A stretch of DNA of 53,284 nucleotides from Desulfuromonas sp. SDB (GTDB lineage Bacteria > SDB-A). A program made the translations under genes and the position numbers. The stretch lies in assembly GCA_001412365.1 (NCBI GenBank), contig LKUE01000209.1, forward strand, positions 1 through 53,284, read 5' to 3'. Of this stretch, positions 36,976-45,790 are shown one piece after another; positions within the stretch are counted from its first letter, which is position 1, and every line of letters begins with the position of its first letter. The notes beneath the pieces were generated by a model, which was not told the DNA's origin, ran no database searches, and saw only the letters and a program-made list of their open reading frames with translations.

Positions 36976-37255
36976 AATATATTTAAGTTTCTTAGATTCA
37001 TTGAAACAAAAAGCAAAACAATCAAATTTACAGGAATATTTTCCAAATAAAGTTAGCAATTTATTTCAATACCGGATACAAGATCAAGGTCCTGAAATTA
37101 TTTCAGAAACCACTTCCCAAACCCCTCCTCCCGTATCCTCTCCTGAAGAATCCTCCCCGTCTCCGCCCCCAGTTGAAAATGAACAGGGAGACCTATTTAA
37201 ATTTGCTGACGGAATTAGAGAATTGAAATTCGAGGATAAAGGAGAGGGGAGCTAA
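36965..37255 (+). CDS. Small protein with proline-rich segment, partner of the giant genes
   Basis: The product is about 96 residues from TTG 36965, with AGAGGTG six bases before it. GTG 36956 would add three residues. Either start lies inside the end of the coiled-coil gene, implying coupled translation. The first 35 residues form a charged helix (FLDSLKQKAKQSNLQEYF). Residues about 50-75 are rich in Pro and Ser (TPPPVSSPEESSPSPPP), suggesting a flexible linker. A short conserved-looking tail has DLFKFADGIRELKFEDK. No family is recognised and no signal peptide is present. It may be an adaptor for the two large proteins. Confidence 0.7.
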   Translation: MSNEIYLSFLDSLKQKAKQSNLQEYFPNKVSNLFQYRIQDQGPEIISETTSQTPPPVSSPEESSPSPPPVENEQGDLFKFADGIRELKFEDKGEGS

Positions 37256-37279
37256 CCAGCTTTAAACTTTCTCTTAATC

Positions 37280-38080
37280 ATGACTAAATGGGCAAAAATG
37301 GATATTAAAACCGAATTGGAAATAAAAAAAATGGAAAAAGCTGGAGAACTTTTAGCCAGTATTTTAAGCGAACTTTGCACTCTCTGTGTCCCCGGAATTT
37401 CTACTAAACAGCTAGATGAAATTGCTGAAAATTTAGTTTTAGACAACAATGCACTACCCACCTTCAAAGGATACCATGGATATCCTGCTACAATATGTTC
37501 GTCAGTTAATGATGTAATTATTCATGGAATTCCCACTTCCGCTAAATTAAAATCAGGAGATATTTTAAGTATTGACATGGGATTGACTCTGGAAGGATGG
37601 ATTGCGGATTCAGCCCTGACCATTCCCATTGGAAAGGTCAGCGCCGAGGCGATGAAATTAATTGAAGTAACTCAAACTTCTTTATACCGTGGTCTTGAAT
37701 TAGCCAAACCAGGTTTCAGATTATTTGATATCAGCAGGGCAATACAGAATTATGTCGAAGATAATGGTTATTCAGTGGTGCGTGATTTTGTCGGTCATGG
37801 AGTGGGTAGAAATCTTCATGAAGATCCAAGTATCCCCAATTTCATCCCACCGCTAACTTCAATTTACCGCAATATTAAATTAAAACCGGGAATGACCCTG
37901 GCTATTGAACCCATGGTCAATCAGGGCACTCATGATGTGAAAATTATGAAGGACCGGTGGACAGTCAGAACAAGAGATAATAAATTATCTGCTCATTTTG
38001 AACACAGTATTGCCATCTGCAAAGATAAAACTGTAATTTTAACTCACCGCAAAGATGATAAAATTAACAGGGAATTGTGA
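37280..38080 (+). CDS. map: Methionine aminopeptidase, type I
   Basis: The 266-residue protein has the M24A pita-bread fold motifs. CSSVNDVIIHGIP is followed by LSIDMGLTLEGWIADSA with two metal-binding Asp residues, FVGHGVGRNLHEDPSIPN with a metal-binding His, AIEPMV with a Glu and FEHSIAI with the last Glu. It removes initiator Met from new proteins. No Shine-Dalgarno site precedes ATG 37280. An in-frame ATG at 37298 would shorten it by six residues. It lies 24 bases after the small proline-rich gene, so co-transcription is likely. Confidence 0.96.
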   Translation: MTKWAKMDIKTELEIKKMEKAGELLASILSELCTLCVPGISTKQLDEIAENLVLDNNALPTFKGYHGYPATICSSVNDVIIHGIPTSAKLKSGDILSIDMGLTLEGWIADSALTIPIGKVSAEAMKLIEVTQTSLYRGLELAKPGFRLFDISRAIQNYVEDNGYSVVRDFVGHGVGRNLHEDPSIPNFIPPLTSIYRNIKLKPGMTLAIEPMVNQGTHDVKIMKDRWTVRTRDNKLSAHFEHSIAICKDKTVILTHRKDDKINREL

Positions 38081-38121
38081 TAAATTTATAACATTAATTA
38101 ATTTTATATTAAGGAGAACCG

Positions 38122-39489
38122 ATGCAGGATAATTACTCACATGAAAAAAAACCAGCTTGGGAAAAAATGCAATCATCAGAAAGGGAAATTGCGGAGAAAT
38201 TCAGTCATAACTATATAAATTTCTTATCCCAGTGTAAGACGGAGAGAGAAGCGATACAATGGTTAAAATCTGATCTTAAAAATTCAGATCAATTCCATCT
38301 TAGTGAATTCAGTTCAAAAGCGGTGGCATTAACTAAGTTTGGAAAACTGCCTGTAGAAAAGGGAATAAATATTATTATTGCTCATGTTGATGCTCCTCGT
38401 TTAGATTTAAAACCGTCTCCCCTGGTGGAAGAATCGGAATTAGCATTTTTAAAAACACATTATTACGGTGGAATAAAAAAATATCACTGGTTAAACCGCC
38501 CCTTAGCCCTACATGGCTATATGATCCTTTCCGATGGAAAATCCCTCCAATTCACTATCGGTGAAAATGCCGATGATCCTGTTTTTACTATTGCTGATTT
38601 ACTGCCCCACCTCTCTAAAAATGTGCAGTCAGATAAAAAAATTTCTGAAGCTATTCCCGGAGAAAAACTCAATATCTTAGTTGGTTCATTAAAACTGGAA
38701 AGCAATGACAAGACCAAGGAAAATTCAGTAAAATTAGCAATTCTTAAATTGTTACATGAGAAATTTAATATTACTGAAGAGGATTTTATCTCTGCCGAAT
38801 TTGAGGTTGTCCCCGCCGGACCAGCCAGGGAAGTGGGATTGGATCGCTCCATGGTGGGAGGATATGGACAAGATGACCGAATATGCGCATGGTGTGCCTA
38901 CCAGGCATTGATGAATACATCTGAATTACAGAAAACTGCAATGGTGGTATGGATTGACAAGGAAGAAATCGGATCAGCAGGAAATACCGGTGCGGATTCT
39001 GTTCTTATTTCTGATGCCATTCTGCAAGTCCTTAAAAAATCAAATTCCCCGGTTAGTTATGACTTGTTGAGGACCACTATTCAAAATAGTTTCTGTATCT
39101 CTGCTGATGTTGCCTGTGCGGAGAATCCATTTAACCCAGAAGTTTTAGATAAAAATAATTCAGCAAAACTGGGATACGGTGTAACCATTGTCAAATACAC
39201 CGGAGTTAGAGGGAAATCCGGAGCTAACGACGCTCATGCTGAATTGATGGGAAAACTACGGCTAATTTTCAATTCCCAAAAGGTAGTATGGCAGAGTGGA
39301 GAACTGGGCAAAGTTGATGAAGGAGGCGGAGGAACCGTAGCCAAATACATTGCCCATTGGGGCATCCCCACCATTGACTGCGGAACTCCCGTTATTTCCA
39401 TGCATTCCCCTTTTGAAATTTCACACAAAGCAGATATCTATCAAACCGTAAAAGGATACCAAGCTTTTTTTGAACAGGAGGAAAATTGA
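38122..39489 (+). CDS. M18 family aspartyl aminopeptidase
   Basis: The 455-residue length suits family M18. The zinc ligands fall in IIIAHVDAPRLDLKP (His88), GGYGQDDR (Asp) and WIDKEEIGSAGNTGADS (the EE pair), with a late His in MHSPFEISHKAD. These cytosolic enzymes form large dodecamers and remove acidic or other N-terminal residues from peptides. AAGGAG lies 5 bases before the ATG. The gene follows map after 41 bases, and the DegT gene starts inside its last four bases, so peptide processing and the next genes share a transcript. Confidence 0.93.
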   Translation: MQDNYSHEKKPAWEKMQSSEREIAEKFSHNYINFLSQCKTEREAIQWLKSDLKNSDQFHLSEFSSKAVALTKFGKLPVEKGINIIIAHVDAPRLDLKPSPLVEESELAFLKTHYYGGIKKYHWLNRPLALHGYMILSDGKSLQFTIGENADDPVFTIADLLPHLSKNVQSDKKISEAIPGEKLNILVGSLKLESNDKTKENSVKLAILKLLHEKFNITEEDFISAEFEVVPAGPAREVGLDRSMVGGYGQDDRICAWCAYQALMNTSELQKTAMVVWIDKEEIGSAGNTGADSVLISDAILQVLKKSNSPVSYDLLRTTIQNSFCISADVACAENPFNPEVLDKNNSAKLGYGVTIVKYTGVRGKSGANDAHAELMGKLRLIFNSQKVVWQSGELGKVDEGGGGTVAKYIAHWGIPTIDCGTPVISMHSPFEISHKADIYQTVKGYQAFFEQEEN

Positions 39490-40721
39490 AACGATTAGCA
39501 ATTAACGGGAGTCAACCAATTAATACAAAATCATTCCCCGCTTGGCCCAGATATGATCAATCAGAGCAACAAGCTTTACTGAAAGTTTTACAAAGTGGTC
39601 AATGGGGAGCCACCAAAGGAAATGAAGTTAAAGAATTTGAACAACAATTTGCTGATTTTCATCAGGCTAAATTCGGAATAGCAACTACCAGCGGAACTAC
39701 TGCTTTATCCATAGCTTTACGTGCTTCAGGAATTGGACCGGGTGATGAAGTAATTTTACCGGGTTATACTTTTGTCGCTTCCGCTACTTCAATTTTAGAT
39801 GCCCTGGCTAAGCCTGTTTTTGTTGACATTGATTTAGATAGTTTTAATATTGATACCTCCAAGATTGAAGCATCCATCACCAAACAGACCAAGGCTATTA
39901 TGCCGGTGCATTTTGGGGGGAGACCGGCAGATATGGATAAAATAAATATGCTGGCACAAAAATATAATTTAACAGTGATTGAAGATGCCTGCCAGGCATG
40001 GGGAAGCAAATTCAATGGCAAGTATTCAGGTTCTCTGGGAACTGCCGGTTGTTACAGTTTTCAATCCTCCAAAAATATTACCGCAGGGGAAGGAGGAATG
40101 ATATTAACTAACAATGAAAAAATAGCCGACCTTGCCCGAAGTATATCAAATTGCGGTAGAAATCCAGATGGTTTATGGTATGCTCATTATCTGTGGGGTG
40201 GTAATTATAGAATGACTGAATTTCAGGGAGCTCTTCTTCAAGTACAATTATCTAGATATACTGAACTTCATGAAAAAAGAGAACTTGCTGCAGACTACCT
40301 TGATCAAGCTATCCGGCAGTTAGAAGGATATAATACCTTATCCCCCATTCCTTCCTCATCAAGATCATCCTGGCATATTTTTGTGTTCAAGCTTGATCTG
40401 GAAAAATGGGATGGAATCGGTAAAAATAAAATCATTGAAGCAATCCGGGCGGAGGGAATACCGATTAGCCCAGGTTACTCCCTTCCCGTCTATCAACAAC
40501 CTTTGTTTAAAGTTAAAAATTTTGGGCTTGATCATGATTTTTCCCGGATATTTAATGATTTACCTGATTTTGAAAAATTCCACCTCCCCTGCACTGAACA
40601 GGCAGTATTCCACCAGGGATTATGGCTAACCCAAAATATCATGCTGGCTGAAAATCAACAGCTGGATGTACTAGTAGACGGTTTAGCTAAAGTTTACCAA
40701 TTCAGAGAAGAATTGAAATGA
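39486..40721 (+). CDS. DegT/DnrJ/EryC1/StrS family PLP aminotransferase
   Basis: The start is TTG at 39486, four bases after a GGAGG site and overlapping the stop of the previous gene. The 411-residue product has the family pattern: [43 protein letters not shown] and [16 protein letters not shown] with the PLP-binding Lys at 196. These enzymes aminate nucleotide-bound keto-sugars for surface glycans or antibiotics. No sugar dehydratase or epimerase is beside it. Its overlaps with the M18 gene and the HD-GYP gene on both sides suggest one transcript. The sugar substrate cannot be inferred. Confidence 0.94.
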   Translation: MKRLAINGSQPINTKSFPAWPRYDQSEQQALLKVLQSGQWGATKGNEVKEFEQQFADFHQAKFGIATTSGTTALSIALRASGIGPGDEVILPGYTFVASATSILDALAKPVFVDIDLDSFNIDTSKIEASITKQTKAIMPVHFGGRPADMDKINMLAQKYNLTVIEDACQAWGSKFNGKYSGSLGTAGCYSFQSSKNITAGEGGMILTNNEKIADLARSISNCGRNPDGLWYAHYLWGGNYRMTEFQGALLQVQLSRYTELHEKRELAADYLDQAIRQLEGYNTLSPIPSSSRSSWHIFVFKLDLEKWDGIGKNKIIEAIRAEGIPISPGYSLPVYQQPLFKVKNFGLDHDFSRIFNDLPDFEKFHLPCTEQAVFHQGLWLTQNIMLAENQQLDVLVDGLAKVYQFREELK

Positions 40722-41692
40722 CCTCAAGCAAACCACTGATATTATTGGTAGATGATGATGATTTGATTCTGGATACAATTAAAATGTCCTTAGCTGATCA
40801 ATGTTATCAATTTGTTACCGCTACCGACGGGAAAGAAGCACTGAAAATAGTTCAGCAGACCCCCCCCTCTTTAGTTATTACTGATGTTACTATGCCCATA
40901 ATGAATGGTCTGGACTTATGCAAATCAATAAAAGAAAATTATAATACCCGGTTAATACCAGTAATCGTGGTCACTGCTTTCGATGCTTTTGAGGATAAAA
41001 TCAAAGCAATTAAAGCCGGAGCTGACGAATTTTTGAGCAAGCCTTTTAATACTTTGGAACTGAAAGTAAGAATCAACGCCCTGCTCAGGTTTAAAGATCT
41101 GGTGGACCGGTTAGAGGACTTTTCCAAAGTTCTGTCAGCTTTAGCCAGAGCTATTGATGCCCGGGATCATTATACTCAGGGACATTGTACCAGGGTTTCC
41201 TATCTAGCTAAAGAAATTGGCAAAGCAATGGATCTGGAACAAAATGTCATTGATGACCTGGGATTAGCCGGATTACTGCATGATATTGGAAAAATTGGAA
41301 TTCCTGAAAGCATACTGAACAAACCAGGCAAGCTGACTCATGAAGAAATGGATATCATGAAAACCCATCCGTTGATTGGAGAAAAAATTTTAAAACCTCT
41401 AAAAACTACGGAAACTTTTAGATCTATCATCCGTTCTCATCATGAAAGACTTGACGGCACAGGATATCCTGACGGTCACCGGGCAGAACAAATAGTAGTT
41501 CCAGTTAGAGTTATTGCGGTTGCCGATGTTTATGATGCCCTTAGATCAGATCGTCCCTACCGCAATAGCCTTGACTTAAACACCACTATGGATATTATCG
41601 AACAGGAAATTGAAAGAGGTTTTTGGGACCGAGATGTGTTCTCTGAGTTAAAGAAAGTGTCCGCCAGGGATACAGTAAAATTCATGCATTAA
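40718..41692 (+). CDS. Response regulator with HD-GYP c-di-GMP phosphodiesterase domain
   Basis: The 324-residue protein has a receiver domain (about 8-125) with the acidic DDDD start, phosphoacceptor Asp56 (VITDVTMP) and Lys108 (SKPF). The C-terminal HD-GYP domain has [22 protein letters not shown] (His188-Asp189) and [13 protein letters not shown] (241-253). This is the RpfG-type arrangement, which hydrolyses c-di-GMP after phosphorylation by a sensor kinase. No kinase is in the window. The start overlaps the DegT gene (ATGA). The stop overlaps the stop of the convergent lipoprotein gene by four bases. Confidence 0.95.
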   Translation: MTSSKPLILLVDDDDLILDTIKMSLADQCYQFVTATDGKEALKIVQQTPPSLVITDVTMPIMNGLDLCKSIKENYNTRLIPVIVVTAFDAFEDKIKAIKAGADEFLSKPFNTLELKVRINALLRFKDLVDRLEDFSKVLSALARAIDARDHYTQGHCTRVSYLAKEIGKAMDLEQNVIDDLGLAGLLHDIGKIGIPESILNKPGKLTHEEMDIMKTHPLIGEKILKPLKTTETFRSIIRSHHERLDGTGYPDGHRAEQIVVPVRVIAVADVYDALRSDRPYRNSLDLNTTMDIIEQEIERGFWDRDVFSELKKVSARDTVKFMH

Positions 41693-42345
41693 TAGTACCA
41701 ATAATCAAGTTTAAGCATAAACTCAGCGCCGTCAATCTGGGTTGATTCAAGATGACCGTACTGGTCCCAGACCCAATTAAACAAGTACTCCTGATCCTGG
41801 TAGAAAACTGCTGCTTTTAAAGGAAAATTATGCTGATCGAACTCCACCACATAGGTAACCTCATCAAAACAATAAGCTATATGTTTTTGATCTTCATTGA
41901 TTATATCTCCCTTGACATATCCCAGACAGAGACCAAAAAACAAATCTCCAAATGGGAGCAGGGGTGAATAAGTAGTATCTTCCCAGCTGCGGTAAGTTTC
42001 CCATTGATCCTGTTCATTTTTCCACATGGTTATCAAGGAATCTTTTTCCAATTTCACCTTCAGTACAGAATATCCCATTGGTCCGGAGACATTCATAGAC
42101 CAAAATTCTCTATGGTTTATTCTTCTGATCACAAAATCACCCTGCATTTCTGACTGATAATCCTGATAATATAGAAAACCATGCCAGCTGCTGTCTTGGG
42201 GAAGTATGCGGTAATTCCCATTGTTATATAGATCAGAGTCAGAAATAATCCTTGAATTAATCAGCATTCCACAGGAACAAAACAGCATGGATAGACCCAG
42301 CAAGAGGAGAAATTTAATAACTATATTTTCTATGGAATCATTCAA
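41689..42345 (-). CDS. Putative lipoprotein of unknown function
   Basis: From TTG 42345, which has GGAGG 5 bases upstream, the product is 218 residues. A hydrophobic leader ([11 protein letters not shown]) ends in CSCG, so Cys23 or Cys25 is probably lipidated. The mature part has many beta-strand patterns (for example [31 protein letters not shown] and [18 protein letters not shown]). This is somewhat like the open barrel of LolB/LppX-type lipid-carrier lipoproteins and DUF4292-type proteins; I cannot assign one. It follows the acyl-ACP thioesterase gene by two bases and is probably co-transcribed with it. Its 3' end overlaps the HD-GYP gene from the other strand. Confidence 0.75.
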   Translation of the reverse strand: MNDSIENIVIKFLLLLGLSMLFCSCGMLINSRIISDSDLYNNGNYRILPQDSSWHGFLYYQDYQSEMQGDFVIRRINHREFWSMNVSGPMGYSVLKVKLEKDSLITMWKNEQDQWETYRSWEDTTYSPLLPFGDLFFGLCLGYVKGDIINEDQKHIAYCFDEVTYVVEFDQHNFPLKAAVFYQDQEYLFNWVWDQYGHLESTQIDGAEFMLKLDYWYY

Positions 42346-42347
42346 AT

Positions 42348-43097
42348 TTACCTCCAAACAGTTTTTAACATCGTCAATATTTTATCATCTTCTGATCTTG
42401 TGAATTTATGAAGATAAATGGAATCAGAAATTTTCCCGGTTAGCAATTTAATTTTTTCACCGACAAATGCTTCTCCCAAATAATTTACCTCTAGATGTGT
42501 AAGGGTATGATTTTTAATAAATCTATCTTCCATGCAATCCACCAGCCATTTTATATAAGCACAATTATTTACATGATTATTTACATCCAAATCACTGTTT
42601 TTAACCGACAGTTCTTCTTGAAATTGTAATTTCCCGGTTTTAGGAATCTTGTCTAGCTTATACTTTTCCTCAATAATATTTTCCATGCAAATGATATTTT
42701 TTAATTTTGAAGTAAATAAAGGTTTTTTCTCATTTACATTTAAAACCAGCCAGTAACTAAATGCTTTTACCAGCACTTGTTGATGGGAATTTAAAACTTT
42801 AAAATTACGCCAGAAATATAAACGATCTTTACCGCTGGGCCATGTATTAACAGTAATTACATCGCCCCAACGGGGATAATCATTGAAAATGATTTTTAAT
42901 CTGGATAGAACCCAGATTAAATTTTGACTGAATAAATATCTGTATCCAACTTTTAAATCCTCGGCATGCCTCCAAGCAGCTTCCTGAAGGTACTGAGTAA
43001 TAACTTCAGCTCTTGCCCTGGAATTTATATCAACCTGAAAAGAAAATATCTGAAAATCATATCTGCCCTCTTGTTTTAAAAACTTCTTTTCTTTCAT
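42348..43097 (-). CDS. Acyl-ACP thioesterase (FatA/FatB-like)
   Basis: The 249-residue length matches bacterial acyl-ACP thioesterases with two hotdog domains. The N-terminal domain has VDINSRARAEVITQYLQEAAW and WVLSRLKIIFNDYP, then WGDVITVNTWPSG. The second domain begins at SDLDVNNHVNNCAYIKWLVD, which holds the conserved Asn and His of the catalytic network. The enzyme releases free fatty acids from acyl carrier protein in the cytosol. No Shine-Dalgarno site is seen before ATG 43097. It forms a pair with the lipoprotein gene and is preceded by a long gene-free AT-rich region. Confidence 0.92.
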   Translation of the reverse strand: MKEKKFLKQEGRYDFQIFSFQVDINSRARAEVITQYLQEAAWRHAEDLKVGYRYLFSQNLIWVLSRLKIIFNDYPRWGDVITVNTWPSGKDRLYFWRNFKVLNSHQQVLVKAFSYWLVLNVNEKKPLFTSKLKNIICMENIIEEKYKLDKIPKTGKLQFQEELSVKNSDLDVNNHVNNCAYIKWLVDCMEDRFIKNHTLTHLEVNYLGEAFVGEKIKLLTGKISDSIYLHKFTRSEDDKILTMLKTVWR

Positions 43098-43748
43098 AAT
43101 ATTTGAAAATTGTTTTGTTTTTTACCGGTTAAATTTTGTTGTTTTTCTTATCAAAACCTGTTTTAAAGCTACCTCTTAACCAATATAATTTGTTAAGTAA
43201 ACCTGCATAGTTTATACCCTTAACTAGAAGTTATTCTACCCTTTTACCTCAGTAAAAGCTAACAGAGTTATGGCAGTAATAATTTAAGAAATATTTCCAA
43301 GCAATTAGCTTAAAAATATTCATTTAAGAATTAATCAATATATTTTTTCAGATAAATAAATTGTCTGGAATTTTAACTTTTTTCCTATCTAATCCGCCAT
43401 CTCCTGATTTAGATGATATTAACCTAAATTTTCCTTTAAATTGGGTAATCATAATGGTTAACAAAATCTGGCAAAACATTTATCTGAATATGCTTGTTTG
43501 AAAACTGATGGAAATATTGCAAAAACATATTAAATCACCATTTTTCGATGATTTAATAAATTAAGAGGTCAATAAAATATACTGAATATAAAAAACTTAC
43601 GGAAATTAAGATTTTTACACACCCCTTTCAAATTTAATTTAAAAATTAGCATATTTATCTAACATTTGCAACATATATTTTACAATTTTTATAATTTAAA
43701 TTAGAAATAATCAAATCTGCTGATTATTTATTATTATACCAATAAAAT
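43098..43748. other. Gene-free AT-rich interval of about 650 bases
   Basis: No open frame of meaningful length and no tRNA-like or other structured RNA is recognised here. The interval separates the start of the acyl-ACP thioesterase gene (minus strand) from the end of the CAP-protein gene, also on the minus strand. It therefore holds the promoter of the thioesterase pair. The only structure I can point to is the inverted repeat at 43530-43556. It is the longest non-coding stretch in a window where most gaps are under 150 bases. Confidence 0.6.
43530..43556. repeat. 8-bp inverted repeat in the gene-free interval
   Basis: TTAAATCA (43530-43537) and TGATTTAA (43549-43556) are perfect inverted copies around an 11-base loop. 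No T run follows on the minus strand. It could be a protein-binding site or a chance pairing in AT-rich DNA. Confidence 0.3.
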
Positions 43749-44645
43749 TTACGGAGAAAGCAGAGTATCCCTGCGGAGGAAAATTTCCAAGACCACATAG
43801 TTCCCCACATTATCATGGAGGGCAGCTATTCCGGTTAAATTAAAATCCCCTTTAACATTGCGATTATTTTCATCATTATTCAGCCAGGTTGAGATAACTA
43901 CTGAATCAGGATTTTCCACTGCATTGAATTTCAAATAATTAAATGCAATTCCCGAAAAACCATAAATGTCAGCAACTTCATCAATGATATCTTCATAAGC
44001 ATTGCGGTTAATCTGTTGTAATTCCATCAGCATTTCACAACCTCTAATACATAAATCCTCTAGAATCCGGTCATATTTAATTGCAGTTAAATTTTCACTT
44101 AGCCGCATTTTCTTTATTCTAGTAAAAATTAACCTGCTCAGTGAATCATGTTTTAAAAAGCTTACTTCCTTGGCCGGAAATATAAATATTTGGGTAAAAT
44201 ACAATCCTCCCCCGGAATCCTGGGCAATCCCTATCCCTGTAAACAAATAATCACCCTCCATATTAGCACGGTGTCCCGGGCTATTGATCCAACCTGTCAC
44301 CGCTGCTGAGCAGGGATCATTTACCCCCAAATTATAGGCGACATTTTCAGAAGCAGATGAAATATTGATTTCATTTTTTAACCGTTCCATTCTCTGTTCA
44401 AAGCCGGCGTGGCTTATGGTCTGGAAATTTGCAGCCATATCCGACGAATGTCCCCGGCACTGCGCTGCAATTAAATCAGACCACTGCAAACCTCCCAAAT
44501 TCCGGGACAATCTGTACTGGTTAACCGAGTTGAATACTTCTTGTTCCAGACTGTCCAGGTTCATTGTCTCTCCCCACATACAGCAAGTCATAGTAATCAC
44601 TGTTATACCGGTAAGAATTGCGGTTATAGCCATACTCCTGTTCAT
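43749..44645 (-). CDS. Secreted protein with two tandem CAP (SCP/PR1) domains, the second degenerate
   Basis: The 298-residue protein has an N-terminal hydrophobic leader (residues 4-22) ending in CC. CAP domain one (about 33-155) has the usual order: VNQYRLSRNLGGLQWS, CRGHSSDMA, ISHAGF (His79), ASENVAYN (Glu100) and WINSPGHRANMEGDY (His125). Residues about 168-290 repeat the same layout, with FTRIKKMRLSENLTAIKYD and WLNNDENNRNVKGDFNLTGIA. The conserved His and Glu are lost in this copy, Asn260 standing where His125 would be. CAP proteins in bacteria are secreted; their biochemical role is usually unknown. The gene follows the terminator of the sorting-domain gene, so it should have its own promoter, which I cannot see clearly. 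Confidence 0.88.
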   Translation of the reverse strand: MNRSMAITAILTGITVITMTCCMWGETMNLDSLEQEVFNSVNQYRLSRNLGGLQWSDLIAAQCRGHSSDMAANFQTISHAGFEQRMERLKNEINISSASENVAYNLGVNDPCSAAVTGWINSPGHRANMEGDYLFTGIGIAQDSGGGLYFTQIFIFPAKEVSFLKHDSLSRLIFTRIKKMRLSENLTAIKYDRILEDLCIRGCEMLMELQQINRNAYEDIIDEVADIYGFSGIAFNYLKFNAVENPDSVVISTWLNNDENNRNVKGDFNLTGIAALHDNVGNYVVLEIFLRRDTLLSP

Positions 44646-44686
44646 GGATTAATATTACTTTAAACTATTATCAATGAAAAGAAAAA

Positions 44687-44710
44687 GCCCTTCAGCGATT
44701 GCTGAAGGGC
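44687..44710 (-). terminator. Intrinsic terminator of the small sorting-domain gene
   Basis: A perfect 10-bp stem (GCCCTTCAGC / GCTGAAGGGC) with a 4-base GATT loop lies 18 bases past the stop codon. On the minus strand it is followed by TTTTTCTTTTC. It is the strongest Rho-independent terminator in the window. Confidence 0.92.
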
Positions 44711-44728
44711 ATGTATAGCAATAAAATA

Positions 44729-45670
44729 TTATTCAACAACAATTAACTTACCACTGGTAACCTGACCATTGGCAGTTACTTTGTAGATATAGGTTCCCTG
44801 ATTGGCTTGGTCAAAGGTAAATGAACCTTCGCCCTGGAAAGAACCGCTGAACAGTTGATCAATCTGGCGTCCGGAAAGGTCAAAAACTTCCACGGTCAGA
44901 TCTACTCTGTCTGCAACTGATAAGCTGATAGTGGGGGTATTGTTGAAATCATTAACAGTTACTGAGTAAGCTGCTGGTCCTTCCACCTGCTCTTCCACAC
45001 CCAGTTCTGTTCCGATTAGGACAATACCGATTTCCAGAGGTTCTCCCCACTGGGTAACAGCAGATGTCCAGTTGGGAACACCCAAAACCTGTGATCTGAA
45101 ATAGAGAGGAGAACTGTTTCCGATTCCGGATTGACACTGCCAGCCAGTCTGTCCGTTGACGGTGAAAACAGTGGAAGGTTGAACTTCAATCCACCAAGTA
45201 CCTGCGGTGATGTTAAGGCTGTAGGAAGTCACATCCATGGTGAGGTTATATTTATCAGTGCCAATAGTAGTTGCTGTAAAATCAGCCGCTTCTACCACTA
45301 TTTCCACAGTGGGATTAACCTCGGGGGTTCCTGAATTGTCAGCATACAATAGTATATGTACGTTGGGAACATTAGCCCAGGTGGTAAATCCGTTCCAGTT
45401 TGACCACCAGGTAATCACTGTATCCACTTGCCAATCGGAAGTTGGGGAGATATCATCAGCAATATCTGCTTCAAAAGGATAAACACTGTCCAATTGGCAG
45501 GCGTATCCGTTAGCGGAAAGGGTATCCGGTACTTGCTGAAGTAGGACTGCCCGGTTGAGTTCGCCTACCGGCATTTGAGGCTGGCTGGTTCCAATGCTAT
45601 GTTCCATTAAAACCCCAGCATTTAAACTCACTGCCAGCATTGCAATTAACAACAACATCATAGTTTTCAT
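44729..45670 (-). CDS. Secreted protein with type IX secretion (Por) C-terminal sorting domain
   Basis: The 313-residue protein has a signal peptide (MKTMMLLLIAMLAVSLNA) and a middle jelly-roll-like domain rich in Thr, Trp and Val. The C-terminal sorting domain (about 240-313) begins near LTVEVFDLSGRQIDQLFSG and ends with GKLIVVE. It aligns with the same domain in the 891-residue protein at the left edge. No catalytic motif is seen. It should pass the inner membrane by Sec and the outer membrane by the type IX system, whose core genes are not in this window. AGGAG lies 5 bases before the ATG, with a near-consensus promoter upstream and a strong terminator downstream. This suggests a single, well-expressed transcript. 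Confidence 0.88.
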   Translation of the reverse strand: MKTMMLLLIAMLAVSLNAGVLMEHSIGTSQPQMPVGELNRAVLLQQVPDTLSANGYACQLDSVYPFEADIADDISPTSDWQVDTVITWWSNWNGFTTWANVPNVHILLYADNSGTPEVNPTVEIVVEAADFTATTIGTDKYNLTMDVTSYSLNITAGTWWIEVQPSTVFTVNGQTGWQCQSGIGNSSPLYFRSQVLGVPNWTSAVTQWGEPLEIGIVLIGTELGVEEQVEGPAAYSVTVNDFNNTPTISLSVADRVDLTVEVFDLSGRQIDQLFSGSFQGEGSFTFDQANQGTYIYKVTANGQVTSGKLIVVE

Positions 45671-45722
45671 CTAAACTCCTCGGTTAAGGTTTTGTTACTA
45701 TTTTAATAACTAAAATTTATTA

Positions 45723-45751
45723 ATTTTAACCTCATCAAATTTCAAAGTCAA
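45723..45751 (-). promoter_or_regulatory. Near-consensus promoter of the small sorting-domain gene
   Basis: On the minus strand TTGACT (45751-45746) and TAAAAT (45728-45723) are exactly 17 bases apart and about 50 bases upstream of the ATG at 45670. Each box matches the sigma-70 consensus at five of six positions. Confidence 0.6.
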
Positions 45752-45770
45752 ATTAATTAACACTTAAAAT

Positions 45771-45790
45771 ATTCACCATTATTCACCATT
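45771..45790. repeat. Two tandem copies of a 10-base unit
   Basis: ATTCACCATT occurs twice head to tail, immediately after the stop of the beta-propeller lipoprotein gene and upstream of the sorting-domain gene promoter. It is short, so it may be chance or a small binding site. Confidence 0.35.
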
